In this document: one piece after another, positions 35,150 to 47,263 of the stretch
How the letters are laid out: each line of letters opens with the position of its first letter
How positions within the stretch are numbered: the stretch's first letter is position 1
NCBI GenBank assembly: GCA_021234155.1
Contig: JAJEKV010000050.1
Location: forward strand, 7,089,199 to 7,153,198
Reading direction: 5' to 3'
DNA length: 64,000 bases
Source: Isoetes taiwanensis
Lineage: Eukaryota; Streptophyta; Lycopodiopsida; Isoetales; Isoetaceae
The notes under the pieces: model-generated
Told to the model about the DNA's origin: nothing
What the model saw: only the letters and a program-made list of their open reading frames with translations
Database searches by the model: none
Made by a program: the position numbers and the translations under genes

Positions 35150-36246
35150 ATTCTAGAATGGGGCTCGCATGAAAATGACAAAAACCTCCTGATAGATAGG
35201 CTTCTCATTCATCTCAGCAGATTTTATAATGGTGGATAATGGGTAGCCGCACACATGCAAACTACCCACAAAGAAAAATAAAGGGAATGTCCAATTATAC
35301 AACTTGGACCCCAGAAAATACAATGCTAATAGATGTTTGGTTTGTCTACCTACCGAAAGCTTATCACCGGGATTAGAAAACCCCGCACTTTCGGGTTTTC
35401 GAGGAAAAACCCTAGTGATAAGCCTTCGGCAAGGGGCTTGTTGAACAAACATAAGGCTAAGAAATCGCTCCCAAAAAACCCACGAATGGAGAAGCCGAAG
35501 TTGCTGCCGCTTGAAAAATCTGTACCTGCACATCATCAACACTAGAACAAATGTGAAAAACAAACCTTCCAAAGTGGAGGCTGATCACGTATGCCACGCG
35601 ACAAAAACAAAACCTCTTCAAATAGAGGGGCTAGTCACGCGTGCCAGACGACAAATACATTAAACAACTAAGGGGGGAGGGTAAATTTCAAAGAATAGAG
35701 AATAAGGTACTGCTGAGAGAGATGAGGAAGCGCCACTGAGACGTTAATGAAGAACTGCATCTAATATAGCGATCTCCCAACCAGAGAAAGCATGCAATAC
35801 ATGTATGCCAGACATGCATGTTCGCCCTCTCTAGAATCTCGATCCGATGGCTCGGATCGATGGGATTCTAGAATGGGGCTCGCATGAAAATGACAAAAAC
35901 CTCCCCAATAGAAGAAAACTTCCTTATCAAAACGGGATCGAGGGCGAAGGTCAAAGGATTATGGCCGAAGAAGAGGCAAGGCTGAGGAAGAACAACATGC
36001 CATAGCATGGAAAGAAACGCCAAATTGGTCAATCCAAATAGGGAGAAGCCCCTCCCCTGCATGGTTTCAAAGAATCGAGAATAAGGTACTGCTGAGAGAG
36101 ACGAGGAAGCGCCGATGAGATGTTGATGAAGAACTGTGTCTAATATAACGATCTCCCAACCAGAGAAAGCATGCAATGCATGCATGAGAGATATGCATGC
36201 TCGCCCTCTCTAGAATCTCGATCCGACGGATCGGATCGATGGGATT
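35150..36246 (+). repeat. Direct-repeat array (40-bp and 179-bp modules, two copies each)
   Basis: A 40-bp module (ATTCTAGAATGGGGCTCGCA...) is at 35150-35189 and again, identical, at 35865-35904. A 179-bp module is at 35689-35867 and 36068-36246, about 90% identical. The order is 40, spacer, 179, 40, spacer, 179, so the locus is a diverged tandem duplication with unequal spacers (about 500 and 163 bp). The 179-bp module ends in a short palindrome (CGATCCGA...TCGGATCG). Inside the first spacer a further 45-bp repeat (about 35563-35655) carries CACG.GTGCCA.ACGACAAA. I recognise no known element. Confidence 0.7.
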
Positions 36247-38409
36247 AGTATTGCACCTAATTTTGTTCATTTTCCTTTTCATGGCTTTTTGCGAGGTTGT
36301 CATCGATTTTTGTGAGCTTATACTAATGGTTGGTTTCTCCTTTGCTCTATGACTTAGTTGGTTTCTCTATTTCATCTTCTCATCTGAATACTCTCTTTAT
36401 TTCTTCTACTGTTTTCGTTCTTTCTTTCCATTTGCTCCATTGCTCCATGTTGTTGTTAGCATCTTCTTCGCACCCAAGGAAAACTGAAGAACAAGCGCTA
36501 ACTACAACAACCCAAGCAAATCTCAAGGTATATGAGATAGGCTAGGCCTCACTCTACTGGCATCATAAATCACCAACATAATCATTCTTACACAAGTCTT
36601 TTGAGATTATAGAAATAGAGATAACAAATAGGAGAATCACATAATCATAATCAAAATATCATACTTCAACATAATAATATTCAACTGATCAAGAAACATA
36701 CTCACAACTTCAAGAACTTTGCCCAGATGTCATCTTCCAAATTTGGGCCTCCCTTCTACACGAATTTTGGCTATCTTATAGAAAACTGCACTTGATCCTA
36801 GCCACTAGATCTAGGCAAATCACAACCTTAGATCCAAATTCTAACTACCATAAGTTCACTAGATTTTGCCACCTCAACTTCAAATCTAGGTCATCCAAAC
36901 TTCTTTGCAACTACCATGCTTCCCCAGATTCATGACACATCATCAAATTATCAACCATTGAAAATATTTCTTAAGGACTTTAATACTCCTTCAAGTCCAT
37001 AGGTTCAACTTCAATACATCATAAATGCTTCATCCCCAATATTTGCACATTTTTTACATTTTCTCCACATTACACCCATATAATTCTTCATTTATGCATA
37101 CATTTCACCAATTTAGGCACATCATGAAAAAATAGTCAAGAAAAAACGAACAACAGTTGTTCCATACTCATTGATTCGAGTGTGAGTAATCCCATTATTC
37201 CGCGTTACTTTATTGTACCCCGATTTGTTTAAATCGTATCTCTGCTCCATCTTTATTTTGCTCCAGTTGCTCAATTTGTTCTGTTACTCCTTTTTGAACT
37301 TTCGCTATGCTACGTTCCATTAGTCACTCTCATTAGTCCCAATTTGATAATCCTTTTGCACTTCCATATTTCCTTTGGCCACATTGCTCTTTTTGCACTT
37401 TCTCGATGTGGCACTGTAGCCTCCAAGGCAGCACTAATCGGATGTTATTTCCCATGACAGTCATTCCGTGGACGGTTCTCGATTAATCGACTGTTGTTTC
37501 TTTCTCGGCGTGGTCCTGGAGCCTCCAAGCTTTATCATATTTCTTCTGCACTAATGGGTAAGGCACCTAACTCCCTGACGAGTTATTTTCTTGGTTCATC
37601 CTTGACTTTGCAGGTTACTTTGGAGGTCGCTATGCTAGCGGTCGAGCATCTCCGTTTGGGAGCTTCAACCTTATTGGTAGCGCGATATATTCATGTTGTC
37701 TCTATTATGGTTTGAGTGCTGCAAGTGTTCCTCGAGAGTGTTGGCGACCGTTTTTCACTAGGGTTTTCCTCGAAAATCTGGAAGGGCAGGGCTTTTCATC
37801 CTGAGAAGCTGTTGCCAGTTTTCTCACTTTTGATGAGGGTACATGGTGGACAATTCATCTTTTATCTTGTACTCTTTATTTTTGTCATGCTCTCGATGAT
37901 TGTCTAATTTCGGAGCATTTTTATTTTCCATGCTTTATCTCTAGCATGGGAAATCATTTTGTACTCAACATTCTTAAAGAGCTCAATGAGAACATCACTT
38001 CACTTGCCAAGTTGTTGCGTCATAGGACCCATTCTAGGAATGGAAAAATAGTTTATCACATTTGCTTGTTGCATTCATCTTCATCAAACAAAAAAATGGT
38101 AAAGTAGATTAACAATCTAAGGGTTAATCCAAATGCGTTTAACCTTTTGCACTAAGAAGTCCCGGGGATGCATTATATTATAAAAAATTATTCATCGCGC
38201 AAAATGTATAATTATACGATCATTTTGCTATGGCTTTCATATGATTGTAATGTTGTATTTCTATGCGGTTATATTAATAGTATTTATAGGGCGAGCTTTG
38301 TATTTCTAGTTGGTTTGCCCTCCTAACCTTTGGTTTGGACATGCATGCCTATGCTCATACATGCATAGCACCTTCTTTGCTAGTCAAAACATGCATACGC
38401 CCTTTCTCA
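36247..38409. other. Intergenic DNA, no gene seen
   Basis: AT- and pyrimidine-rich sequence with only short chance ORFs on either strand. No transposon domain, RNA gene or clear repeat was found. Confidence 0.5.
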
Positions 38410-38560
38410 CCCAGTCAATCTTAGGTTTCCATCCACATGCTTTTGTATGTGAGACCACTTTACATCCAGTGAATCTCAAGTTTACATTAACATGCTTTTG
38501 CATTCAAATGTCCTCCTAGCCAGTTAATCTCAATCTTCCATCCACATGCATTTGTGATTC
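38410..38560 (+). repeat. 53-bp minisatellite, about three degenerate units
   Basis: Units start near 38410, 38463 and 38516. Each follows the pattern CCAGTcAATCTcA..TTtcCATccACATGCtTTTG. They diverge from each other at roughly a quarter of positions, so the array is old. Confidence 0.6.
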
Positions 38561-41500
38561 CTTTGTTCTATAATGGGTCTTGGAATCTAATGGGTCTTGG
38601 ACTCTAATGGGTTTTCACAAAAAAAATTAAAAAAGATGTCCGTCGTTGGTTTTGGCTTGCTCCCCTAGATGCCATACAGGTGGCATAACCTCCACCAACG
38701 TGGCAGTCCCATGGAGAGAATGGCGGTCTGGCGAACTCCTCCCACGATCCAAACTATGGCGTTGAAGCAAAGAAAGCCATGGCATCTAAGCACTTGAAGC
38801 CAAGCTTGGCGCGAATTAAACTTTCAACGGATTTATTCTGCACACCCTCCGCTTTAGAATACAAGCTTTGAATCCTGCTACAAGGAGAAGAAAGAATCGT
38901 TCAACTGCAAACCCAGTTCTATTTGATCCGCTGATGGTTTTCATGCTGCACAACCCAAAATAGAAACAGTATGGAAGCAATAAAGCTTCAGATTCGTCAG
39001 AGCCTAGCCATGGCGTCGAAGCTTCACATTCAAAGCTTCGGATTTGAAGCAAGGACGCCAAATTAAACTCAAAGCTCTCTTCTCTGAACTAGCCCGCCCT
39101 GCTCTCTTCCTTGATCCAGCCTGCTCAGATCAAATAGAAGCTTCGAATGGACATTCACTTCTACTCTGGCTATTCATCGCTGCCCTGCAAGATATATGGA
39201 AGATATATGCCCATTCATGTCTGTAAATCCATGTCTGCCTAATATCATCGCTGCCCTGCAAGGAAAACCACCCTGTCTCACACAATTGGCCATGCTTGCT
39301 TGCAAAATTGGTCAATTCAGGCAAACAATCCAGTTTCTAGATCTGCAGGCTTCTCTTAAGCACGCTACAGATGCCACAAATAGAAACATGATCAGAACCA
39401 TTGAAGTAAAAAAAAAAAGCCAATCCAATGGCTATCATATTTTTCACCCAAAAACAATTTAACCCCGAGCCTAAAAATGATTGCAGAACTCTAATTACTC
39501 CTTTCTTTTTGTCACCTCCTCTTTTAGGTGGTTCATGACTGTATGCCTTTTTGGCCACAACCACCATACAGGAGATGAAGAAGAAATGAATTTGAGTAAA
39601 TTATGTAGGGCTTTTTGGATTTTATGATCAATCATGTAGTCAAGATACATGCTTACGTTCTTTTGCGGCCACATAGGTCTTTTTACATTGAGAGCCTTAT
39701 CTTTTCTCTAGCGTCAAAAAGCACCTAGGGTTTGCAAAACCGTGTGCAATCTTTCATGTTTCCTTTTCTTCAAGGTAATCAACTTCTCTTTGATTTGAGG
39801 TTCTTGGCATATTTACTTGCTCTTGAATTTGCAGTGGCAGCTTTCCTTCTTTTATGTGTGATGTAGGTGTTTCTTGGTTCTTTCCTTCATTTACAGATTG
39901 ATTCATTATTTCTGGCACTTCTATATCCAAATTTTGAATGTTTTTTGTGTTGATAGTCAAGTTGCAGCTGGAATAACTCCACCATTTTGATCATTTCCAA
40001 TCTATATTTTTCCTTGTTTTCTGTATTTTGTGTTCCCCCCTCTGGAGATTCATTTACAGATTAGTGTTCGCTTTTGGTGCATCATGTTGCGTTAATTTGC
40101 TGCCTGGGTTGGGTGCTTCATTGCTTAGGATCAGATCATGATTTGTTTTTCCGCCTAGGCCCTATTCGGTCCTTTTACCTGTGTTTCTGGTATTTGGATT
40201 CTCCTTGAATTCTTCTCAATGCTTTTTCGGATCCCGTTTTATCCATATCTACTCCTCCGCCCAATCAATTTTGGCCATCCTACCTTCGCACTGGCTGCTC
40301 CAATATGTCATCAATATATTAAAAGAATTGTAATGTTACAAAGCAAGTGAGGAGGAAGGAGATCTGCCCCAAAGAGACAGCGATACCTCGACACTCCACA
40401 ACAAACTCACATGAAAAACTGCAACTCTCTTTGCTATACAAAGTCGACCATTACCATCTACAACACCCAAGAAGTCCCGCCAAATGGCAAACTTCCGCTC
40501 TACTAATCCCGGAACACCCTAAAGCTTTGAAATAGCTTTGTACCCTCCCAGTCGAGGAATCGAGAGACTACAGTCGTTGAATCCCTTGAAAGATCCACAA
40601 CCGCCCACCTTCCAAATCAAATGCCACACCAACCAAGCCACACACGGATGCAAGGCTTGCCGCCGCAAGAGCCAAGCAAGCACCAGATACATACATGATG
40701 AAGAATCAAGCGGGCTAGTCAATCTCACCCGGAAAACAGAGCCCTAACCCAATCCCGTGCAGCTTGCAAGTGAGGGCATAAAACTAGACAATGTTCCACG
40801 CCTCACCATGAAGGGCGAGGAGGACTCACAACCCGCCTAAACCGACTCACAAGGGCATTCACCCCGATACAGCGGTGCACCACCGCCACGTAACCCCCTA
40901 ACCTTCTGGGGAAGTGAGCTCCATGTCCACGCCCAAACCGAAAATACATCGAGAACCCTAAAGCCGCAGAGACCACTTGTCCGGGGGGCAAGTGCTCCAA
41001 CATTTTTCACCTCAAATTCTCTGCAGATTTTTTCCCCTTTTTTTCTTGTTCATCCAATTTCCTCTGTTTCAACTGAAGACAGATTGTAATTCCAGTTGGG
41101 CCGGTTTTGTGCTTCAGCTTATTAATCTAATCTGTATGTATATTAGTTTTTTCCATTTAACTTATTAAAAGGCCAATTGTTGGGTAGATTACAACATGCC
41201 ATACAGATATACATACATTGCCAACAACTATTTTCGGCAATCCAAATTTTTTTGAGCCTTCAGTTTTTCCATTTAAGCCTTTTTAATGAGATTGTTTTTT
41301 TGGTCTTAGTATTTAGGGGTATTAGTCTTCTTGCACTACCACGGTTATACATGATGGCATTACGGTTTCTTTGCACATTCTTTCACATTTTCTGTTAATT
41401 GCATTATCGGAGCCATTCTAGTTTTCTGGATATAGTTTTTCTTCCAGTTTATTTTTTACTTTATATTTGCCTTTGTCTTTTGTTTCCAATCATGATAAAG

Positions 41501-41747
41501 AGAAGTTTGAAAAGAAGTGCTTTTGCTTTTGCTGGCAAAGGGCTTGGATGTTAAGAAGAATTATTCAAACCAATACAAAGGGCTTTTTGGGAATTAAGTG
41601 AACAATTAAGGTTATTTTGGTAAATTTCATTTTTTTACGTTTGCATTATTTATTAAAAAAACATTCATTCACTTTCTATCGTGGGAATCTCTATCCATAA
41701 AAGTTAGAAAGGATGGAAAAGAAAGGAACAAAAAAGAGAGCTAAAGG
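38561..41747. other. Intergenic DNA, no gene seen
   Basis: No secure coding region. A GC-richer block at about 40330-41010 has stop-free patches on both strands (for example 40347-40535 plus, 40803-41003 minus) but no recognisable domain; it may be a worn transposon. The rest is AT-rich. Confidence 0.4.
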
Positions 41748-41963
41748 CAGGGTTCGAAATTGGGGGGGTTCGTCCCTGAAAAATCCGGCATTTCTTAAAA
41801 TTTTCCGTTAACAAGAAAAAAATTCCGGCGTATTTTCAGGCAATTTCCATGGAAATTTCTAGGGATTTCCGGGAAACTACACCAAAATATTGAATATTTC
41901 CGGTAGTCTTGAATATTAGCAGGCATTTCTTCTAGTTACAGAGGTTTCTAATTTCGAACCCTG
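41748..41963. mobile_element. 216-bp hAT-type MITE
   Basis: The ends are CAGGGTTCGAAATT (41748-41761) and its exact inverse AATTTCGAACCCTG (41950-41963). An 8-bp target duplication GCTAAAGG flanks it on both sides (41740-41747 and 41964-41971). CAGGG ends with an 8-bp duplication are the hallmark of hAT elements. There is no coding capacity. Perfect ends and duplication suggest a fairly young insertion. Confidence 0.9.
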
Positions 41964-41990
41964 GCTAAAGGCACAATGATAGTCAATTAT

Positions 41991-42480
41991 TTATAAAGAA
42001 AGAAAAAAAGTGGGAATCCCATAACATTCATGGGTTTGAATCCGCATCTTTCACACTATAGAATGTTGATAGCGGGGCAAGATTAGATGTTTTTGAACTA
42101 AAGAAATGTTCACAGCTGCCTTGTCATAGTGATAGTCTATTCATCAAGTTTTCAGACTTCTCATCAACATACAAAACTGATTGAATGCAATGAATGACCA
42201 CAGATGGTCTATTCGTCAAACTTTGGACTTCTCACCAAGATACACAATCCATTCGGTTTGAATTCATACATGATTTTATTTACCACAACAAAACCCATTG
42301 GGTACAACAAATGACCTAATTATAAAGAAAAACAAGGGGAATCCCATGAATTAGGAACAACATTCATGGGTTTGAATCCATATCTTTCACACTATAGAAC
42401 GTTGATAGTGGGCAAGATTAGATGTTTTTGAACTAACACTATAGAACGTTGATCAAGGGCAAGATTAGATGTTTTTGAAC
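41991..42480 (+). repeat. Direct repeats around TTTCACACTATAGAA
   Basis: A segment of about 110 bp (41991-42100: TTATAAAGAA...TTTTTGAACTA) recurs at 42320-42435, and its last 46 bases recur once more at 42435-42480. Shared words are CATTCATGGGTTTGAATCC, TTTCACACTATAGAA and GGCAAGATTAGATG. This is a local, imperfect duplication; no element is recognised. Confidence 0.65.
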
Positions 42481-43348
42481 TTGATTTAAAGCAGGACACT
42501 GATGAGGTGAAATTTCGTGGGCAAGACTATTACATTGGGCTCTAGCATTTTGACTATGCGTGGCAAGTATACTTGTGACTCACTTCTATGCTGAAGCCTA
42601 ATGGCTGACAATAAATATAATTACGGTGCTTTCCCATGGATGGACGAACCAGAGGATGAGGTCAAACCCAGGTTCAAAAGTAATCGTCGGGATTACTTTC
42701 CGAATGACGTTCTTAACCTCAGCCACTCAGGTTCTTAGCTCATGGGAACATCGGAATAGCAGACCAGACCTTCAGGAGACCTGGAGGTTTTCTGCCCATG
42801 GGCAAGCACCCTTAACCAAGAAGAGATATTTAGATACATTTAGGTTGGCCTTTCTGATTGGACATGTGGAGATTTCGCAAAGCAACATGCGGTTGTAGGT
42901 GTCAAGAAATTGTTATGGGACAGAATAAATAAAACCCGAACCATTGGACTCTTAGCTGTATGCCGTAAAAGACGTTAGGATCATCTTACGCCATTCAAAC
43001 CTTGTCGGCGGGAAGACCTCTGACAGTTGTGATACACCGCATCATTGCTCAATAATATTAAAAGATAATACGAAATATTATAGACGATCAAGATCAAACG
43101 CTAAACCCATCCCAACCGTCCACGTATTGCCCGTTGGTGGAGCGCTGCTTTCCACCTCCGCAGACGGACAAAGAACCGGAACTGCCGGACAGCATATTCC
43201 GTCGAATACAGTATCTTCCGTCGCGTTACAGAATATTCTACAAGCGGCTCCTTTAGAGTGTTCAAAAATACCCTCTGTTCTCCATAGCCAGAGCTCCGGC
43301 GACATCTTCATATCTTTTTGAGCCAGAGCTCCGGCAAGGTTTTCAGCT
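42481..43348 (+). other. Upstream region and putative promoter of RanGAP copy 2
   Basis: No convincing gene; a plus-strand open stretch at 42626-42898 has no recognisable domain. The last 70 bases hold two copies of GAGCCAGAGCTCCGGC or close variants (about 43287 and 43320) and the leader words GTTCTCCATAGCC and TTCAGCTATGGCG shared with copy 1. Confidence 0.45.
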
Positions 43349-45166
43349 ATGGCGCCACCTGCGGCTGCAAGTCCTCCGTCTTCTGTTCCTGCTTTCAAGC
43401 CTCCCCTTTTCAAGCTATGGCCGCCCAGTAGCCGGACCCGCGAGCACGTCGTAGAGCGCCTTACTTCCAATCTGTCATCTCTTTCGGAATATTATACCCT
43501 GATTGACCCATCTGATGCGGCCCGCCAGGCTCGGCTTATAGAGCTTGCTGCTTTTGAAGAAGCGGTGCCTGTATCTGGTCTAGGTGAGGAAGATCAAGGG
43601 GACGAGGATTCGACTGGGGCTTCTGCTGTTAAAAGGTACGCTAAGATTGCCAGTAAATTTATGCTTGAAGTTCTCAGAGGTGAAAGGAGCTTTTCTTCTT
43701 CTCATGATGATTCAAAAACCGTTGGCTCTGAAAATGGGCTGGTTCAAGAATCCGTTTTAGAGAGTACCCAAATTGCTAACGGTGGGGATGAGTCTGATTT
43801 GGGGTCTGAAGGATCTGAAAGTCCTGAAGGATCAGGGAACTCTAGTCTAAGCAACCATACTGAAACAGTTGATGCTAATATGGCAAGTGAAGCATCTGCT
43901 GAAGCTGTGGAGGTTACTAAGAAAAGTGGCGATGCGAAAGTTTTTGATATTTCAGGTGGTAGGAGGGATTTTCTGACAGAGGATATGGCTCTTGATTTAT
44001 TAAGTCCATTGCAAGATTTGAATACCCTGTATTCTAAGGTACGGCTAAGCAATTGGAGTTTTGGAAAAGAAGCAGCTTTAGTGGCAGCAAAAGCTTTGGA
44101 GGCAGTGAAAGAGAATCTACTAGAAGTGGACTTGTCAGACATTGTGGCTGGCAGACCTGAGGCTGAGGCTCTTGAAGCAATGTCTATTATTTCCTCTGCC
44201 TTGGAAGGGAGCAAGCTAAACTATCTTAATTTATCTGACAATGCCCTTGGTGAGAAAGGAGTCAGAGCCTTCAAATCTCTTTTGAAATCTCAGATGCAAT
44301 TGAATGAGCTTTTTTTCATGAATAACGGGATCTCTGAAGAAGCTGCACATGCAATCTCTGAGCTTTTGCCTTGTTCAAAAGAGCTTAAGGTGTTACATTT
44401 CCACAACAACATGAGTGGAGATAAAGGAGCTCAAGCTCTTGCACAGCTAATAACTGCTGCATCTTCTTTGCAAGATTTTAGATTTTCATCAAGCAGAGTA
44501 GCAACTGCAGGAGCACTAGCATTGGCAAATGCATTGAGATCAGGGTCCAGTTTAAGAAGGATTGATTTGCGTGACAACATGTTTGGTCCAAAGGTTGGAC
44601 ATGCATTAGGACAAACCCTAAGCCAACATGTAGAGCTTTCAGAGGTGTATCTTAGCGACTTGAGCTTACAAGATGAAGGTATTATAAAAGTTTTGGAGGC
44701 ATTGGAGGAGGGAGCACCTAATCTGAAGGTGCTGGAACTGGGTAACAATGAAATAACAGAGGAAGCCGCTCCCAATCTGGTCAGTTGCCTTTCTAGAAAG
44801 CCCTTCCTGGAGAAATTGAATCTTGCAGAAAATGAATTGAAAGATGCAGGAGCTGTACTTGTTTGTAATGCCCTTGTCAACTGCTGTGAAAATTTGAGAG
44901 AGCTAGACCTGAGCTTAAATGAGCTGAGTCATATTGGAGCTATTGCAGCAGCCAATGCAGTAACAAATAAGGCAAATTTTGCACTTTTGAATCTGGATTC
45001 CAACTACATTTCGGAGAAGGGACTAGAGGTGGTTTATGAAAAACTTAAGAGTGGATGCAATGGCATTTCTGTGCTTGCACCTTTCGAAGATAATCAAGAG
45101 GTTGATGATTCGGACAAAGAAGATGTGGACGATTTGGAGGAAAAATTAGAGAGTTTGGCTGTCTGA
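43349..45166 (+). CDS. RANGAP1: Ran GTPase-activating protein (RanGAP), copy 2
   Basis: A 605-residue intronless reading frame, paralogous to the gene at 9832 throughout. The WPP domain is at about residues 20-120 (FKLWPPSSRTREHVVERLTS, Trp24-Pro-Pro). The linker is acidic and Ser-rich and is longer than in copy 1. Leucine-rich repeats run from about residue 198 to 565 with the same conserved blocks (RLSNWSFG, LRRIDLRDNMFGPK, LKVLELGNNEITEE). The acidic tail is EDNQEVDDSDKEDVDDLEEK. The LRR part is far more alike between the copies than the N-terminus and linker. The role is the same: accelerating Ran-GTP hydrolysis at the nuclear rim. The start is the first ATG, preceded by a leader resembling copy 1's. 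No disabling change is visible, so both copies are probably expressed. Confidence 0.95.
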   Translation: MAPPAAASPPSSVPAFKPPLFKLWPPSSRTREHVVERLTSNLSSLSEYYTLIDPSDAARQARLIELAAFEEAVPVSGLGEEDQGDEDSTGASAVKRYAKIASKFMLEVLRGERSFSSSHDDSKTVGSENGLVQESVLESTQIANGGDESDLGSEGSESPEGSGNSSLSNHTETVDANMASEASAEAVEVTKKSGDAKVFDISGGRRDFLTEDMALDLLSPLQDLNTLYSKVRLSNWSFGKEAALVAAKALEAVKENLLEVDLSDIVAGRPEAEALEAMSIISSALEGSKLNYLNLSDNALGEKGVRAFKSLLKSQMQLNELFFMNNGISEEAAHAISELLPCSKELKVLHFHNNMSGDKGAQALAQLITAASSLQDFRFSSSRVATAGALALANALRSGSSLRRIDLRDNMFGPKVGHALGQTLSQHVELSEVYLSDLSLQDEGIIKVLEALEEGAPNLKVLELGNNEITEEAAPNLVSCLSRKPFLEKLNLAENELKDAGAVLVCNALVNCCENLRELDLSLNELSHIGAIAAANAVTNKANFALLNLDSNYISEKGLEVVYEKLKSGCNGISVLAPFEDNQEVDDSDKEDVDDLEEKLESLAV

Positions 45167-46019
45167 TCATATAGCCATTTTGGAATGCAATATGTTATCC
45201 ATTTGTGTCTTGGAACCTGAAATATGTGCCAATATATCTCATTGTCACTCCCTGCTGTTCATCTATTTATTCCTTCCGTGGGGTTTTTCTCAACTACCAA
45301 TTTGTGAGGTATGGAGGTGAAAATACGTGATTGAACAGATAGATTGTTATGTCATCTTTAGGATGTTACTGGCTTGAAGAACTTATTCCTAAAAAACTGT
45401 TTAGACGACTGCTTTATTTTCAGCAGAATGTCCATTTAATGTCCATGTTCAAACGTATCACTTTGTGGACTACGCATTTATATACTTCAGATAAAAGATA
45501 AACGAATGTTGGTTCAGATTGTTTTTTCAGTTTGCATTTGAATTGAAAATTGAGCTTTATTTTCTTGTAACAACTTCATGACAGTTTTGTCCTCATGTTG
45601 TTAAATGCATCAAAGATTTATCGCCCATTACATCATTTGCATCATTTGGGGGATTACTATAGTGCTACTTTTTTGAGCTTTTTTTGCCTAGAGACTAACC
45701 TTTAGTCCCTTTTGGGTTGCCCTTTAAGGGCAAACTCTTGCTTATGTGGAAATGTGAGATGTTTCTAGTATATGCCGGCGAATTTTACATGATTGGCACA
45801 AACTTGCTGTAGCCGTCATTTTTCGTTGCTGATTGGGCCTTGTCATGCTTATTCAAACGGGGAAATCGGATGTGATCAGGGAGCAGTCACATGGAGTCTT
45901 ATTATCGATCCCTTGTACACTTTGTCAGTAATTTGTCATTCAGTACTCATCCTTTTTATTTTCCCATAAGGGGATGCCTATCTCCCTCGGACATACTATG
46001 TAATATGTATCATTTGACA
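45167..46019 (+). other. 3' flank of RanGAP copy 2
   Basis: Probably 3' untranslated region and intergenic sequence. AT-rich, no gene and no clear similarity to the 3' flank of copy 1. Confidence 0.5.
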
Positions 46020-47263
46020 GACAACATCACTAAAAAAGATGTCTTCCAAGAATATAAAGAGATGTGCACTCAGTCTAGCACATCTCTTACTCACACTTCA
46101 TCAGACTTTGGAAGGGTGAATTTGATCTAGCGAAAATTCCCCATAAACATAGAATGTCTGTGTGCTTAGGGTGTGCAGAATTAAAGAGTCAAAGAGAAAC
46201 TGCAAAGACAGAGGCTGAAAGAAGTAAGTTCAATTTTTTAATTCTCACACTTTGTTCAGAATTTATTTTAACTTCCATTTCTTCAATAGATGTTGTGCAA
46301 CAGAACCTTGCTAGACATTGTGAACAACAAGTATCCGAGAGAAGAAAGCTTGCTAAGCATGGGAAAAAAGCATTTGAACGTCTATTAAATACACATATGT
46401 TGTAATAGATGGTATGGACCAAAAAAGATATCTCTACCTCATTTTCTGAATATTCCTAAAGATATACCAGAGGAATGTTTCGTTAAGGTTCACCTTGTAG
46501 GGGCAATGGTCTTCAAAGAAGTCTAAAGTGCAAGCTCTTTTTAACATATCCTAACTTACATGGTGACCCAAATCTCACAATTACAATTCTTAACAAGGTG
46601 CTATGTAATGAAGAATTATTACCTCCAGTGCTCTACCTGCAACTTGACAACACTGCCAGGAAGAATAAGAATTAAACACTCTTTGCTTATTATGCTAGGG
46701 CTCATGATCAAATTGACCAGATGTTCAGCAGATTCTCTGTGCGTCTTCGAAAAAAAAAGGTGTTCTTCCTTCCAAGTTTAATTCGAATCATTGAAGACTT
46801 TTACACTCCTCTACCAGTAGTTGAGCTACTAAAGGAGACAGCTGACTTTAGAGAATTTGTTTTTTTCCTGACGTAATAGTGGAGAGTAAGCTGTGAATAA
46901 GTTGAAGATCTTATTTTTCAATATCACATCAAGTTTTCCTCGAAAAATAGAGAAAATTTTTTGCAAGGCAAAAAGTACGCCACAACTAAAGACTGGAGTC
47001 TACCAGAGGAGTTGCGCTTCCTCAAACATGTTCCAAACACTACCTTGGTGGAACATGCAGAGCAACTTCCTCTAAAAAATCCAAAGGATTCAAATCAAAA
47101 GAAAAGCACCCCACTGATATCTCTAAAGGCCATTGAAAAGGGAATTGCCTTAGGCTTTAAGAACTTCACAGAAGAAGACCAAATGTGGTGGAGAGATTTT
47201 TTTGAACAAAAGATGGGGATTCAAAATCCGAGTCTACGGCAGTTGCAAGAACCTTTTGTGTGA
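46020..47263 (+). pseudogene. Truncated transposase-like pseudogene (DUF7869-type)
   Basis: Blocks in order: DVFQEYKEMC near 46040; HRMSVCLGCAELKSQRETAK near 46152; a small intron (about 46225-46290); LARHCEQQVSERRKLAKHGK near 46305; VVIDGMDQKR near 46400 (candidate Asp); SLPHFLNIPKDIPEECFVKV near 46430; LTITILNKVLCNEELLPPVL near 46575 leading into YLQLDNTARKNKN (second Asp); HDQIDQMFSRFSVRLRKKK near 46708; and FLKHVPNTTLVEHAEQLPL near 47020. This matches a widespread family of plant, animal and oomycete transposase-like proteins (DUF7869, name from memory). Frames shift near 46420, 46530 and 46900, and the stretch between NKN and HDQ is deleted. The N-terminal part is missing, and the 3' end meets LTR A3. 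Confidence 0.6.

Noticed and set aside
38410-38560. A CRISPR-like array.
   Set aside because: The 53-bp units are degenerate along their whole length with no constant repeat/variable spacer pattern, and the genome is a plant's.
42626-42898. A 90-codon ORF upstream of RanGAP copy 2 as an upstream gene.
   Set aside because: No domain, no counterpart upstream of copy 1, and no other support.
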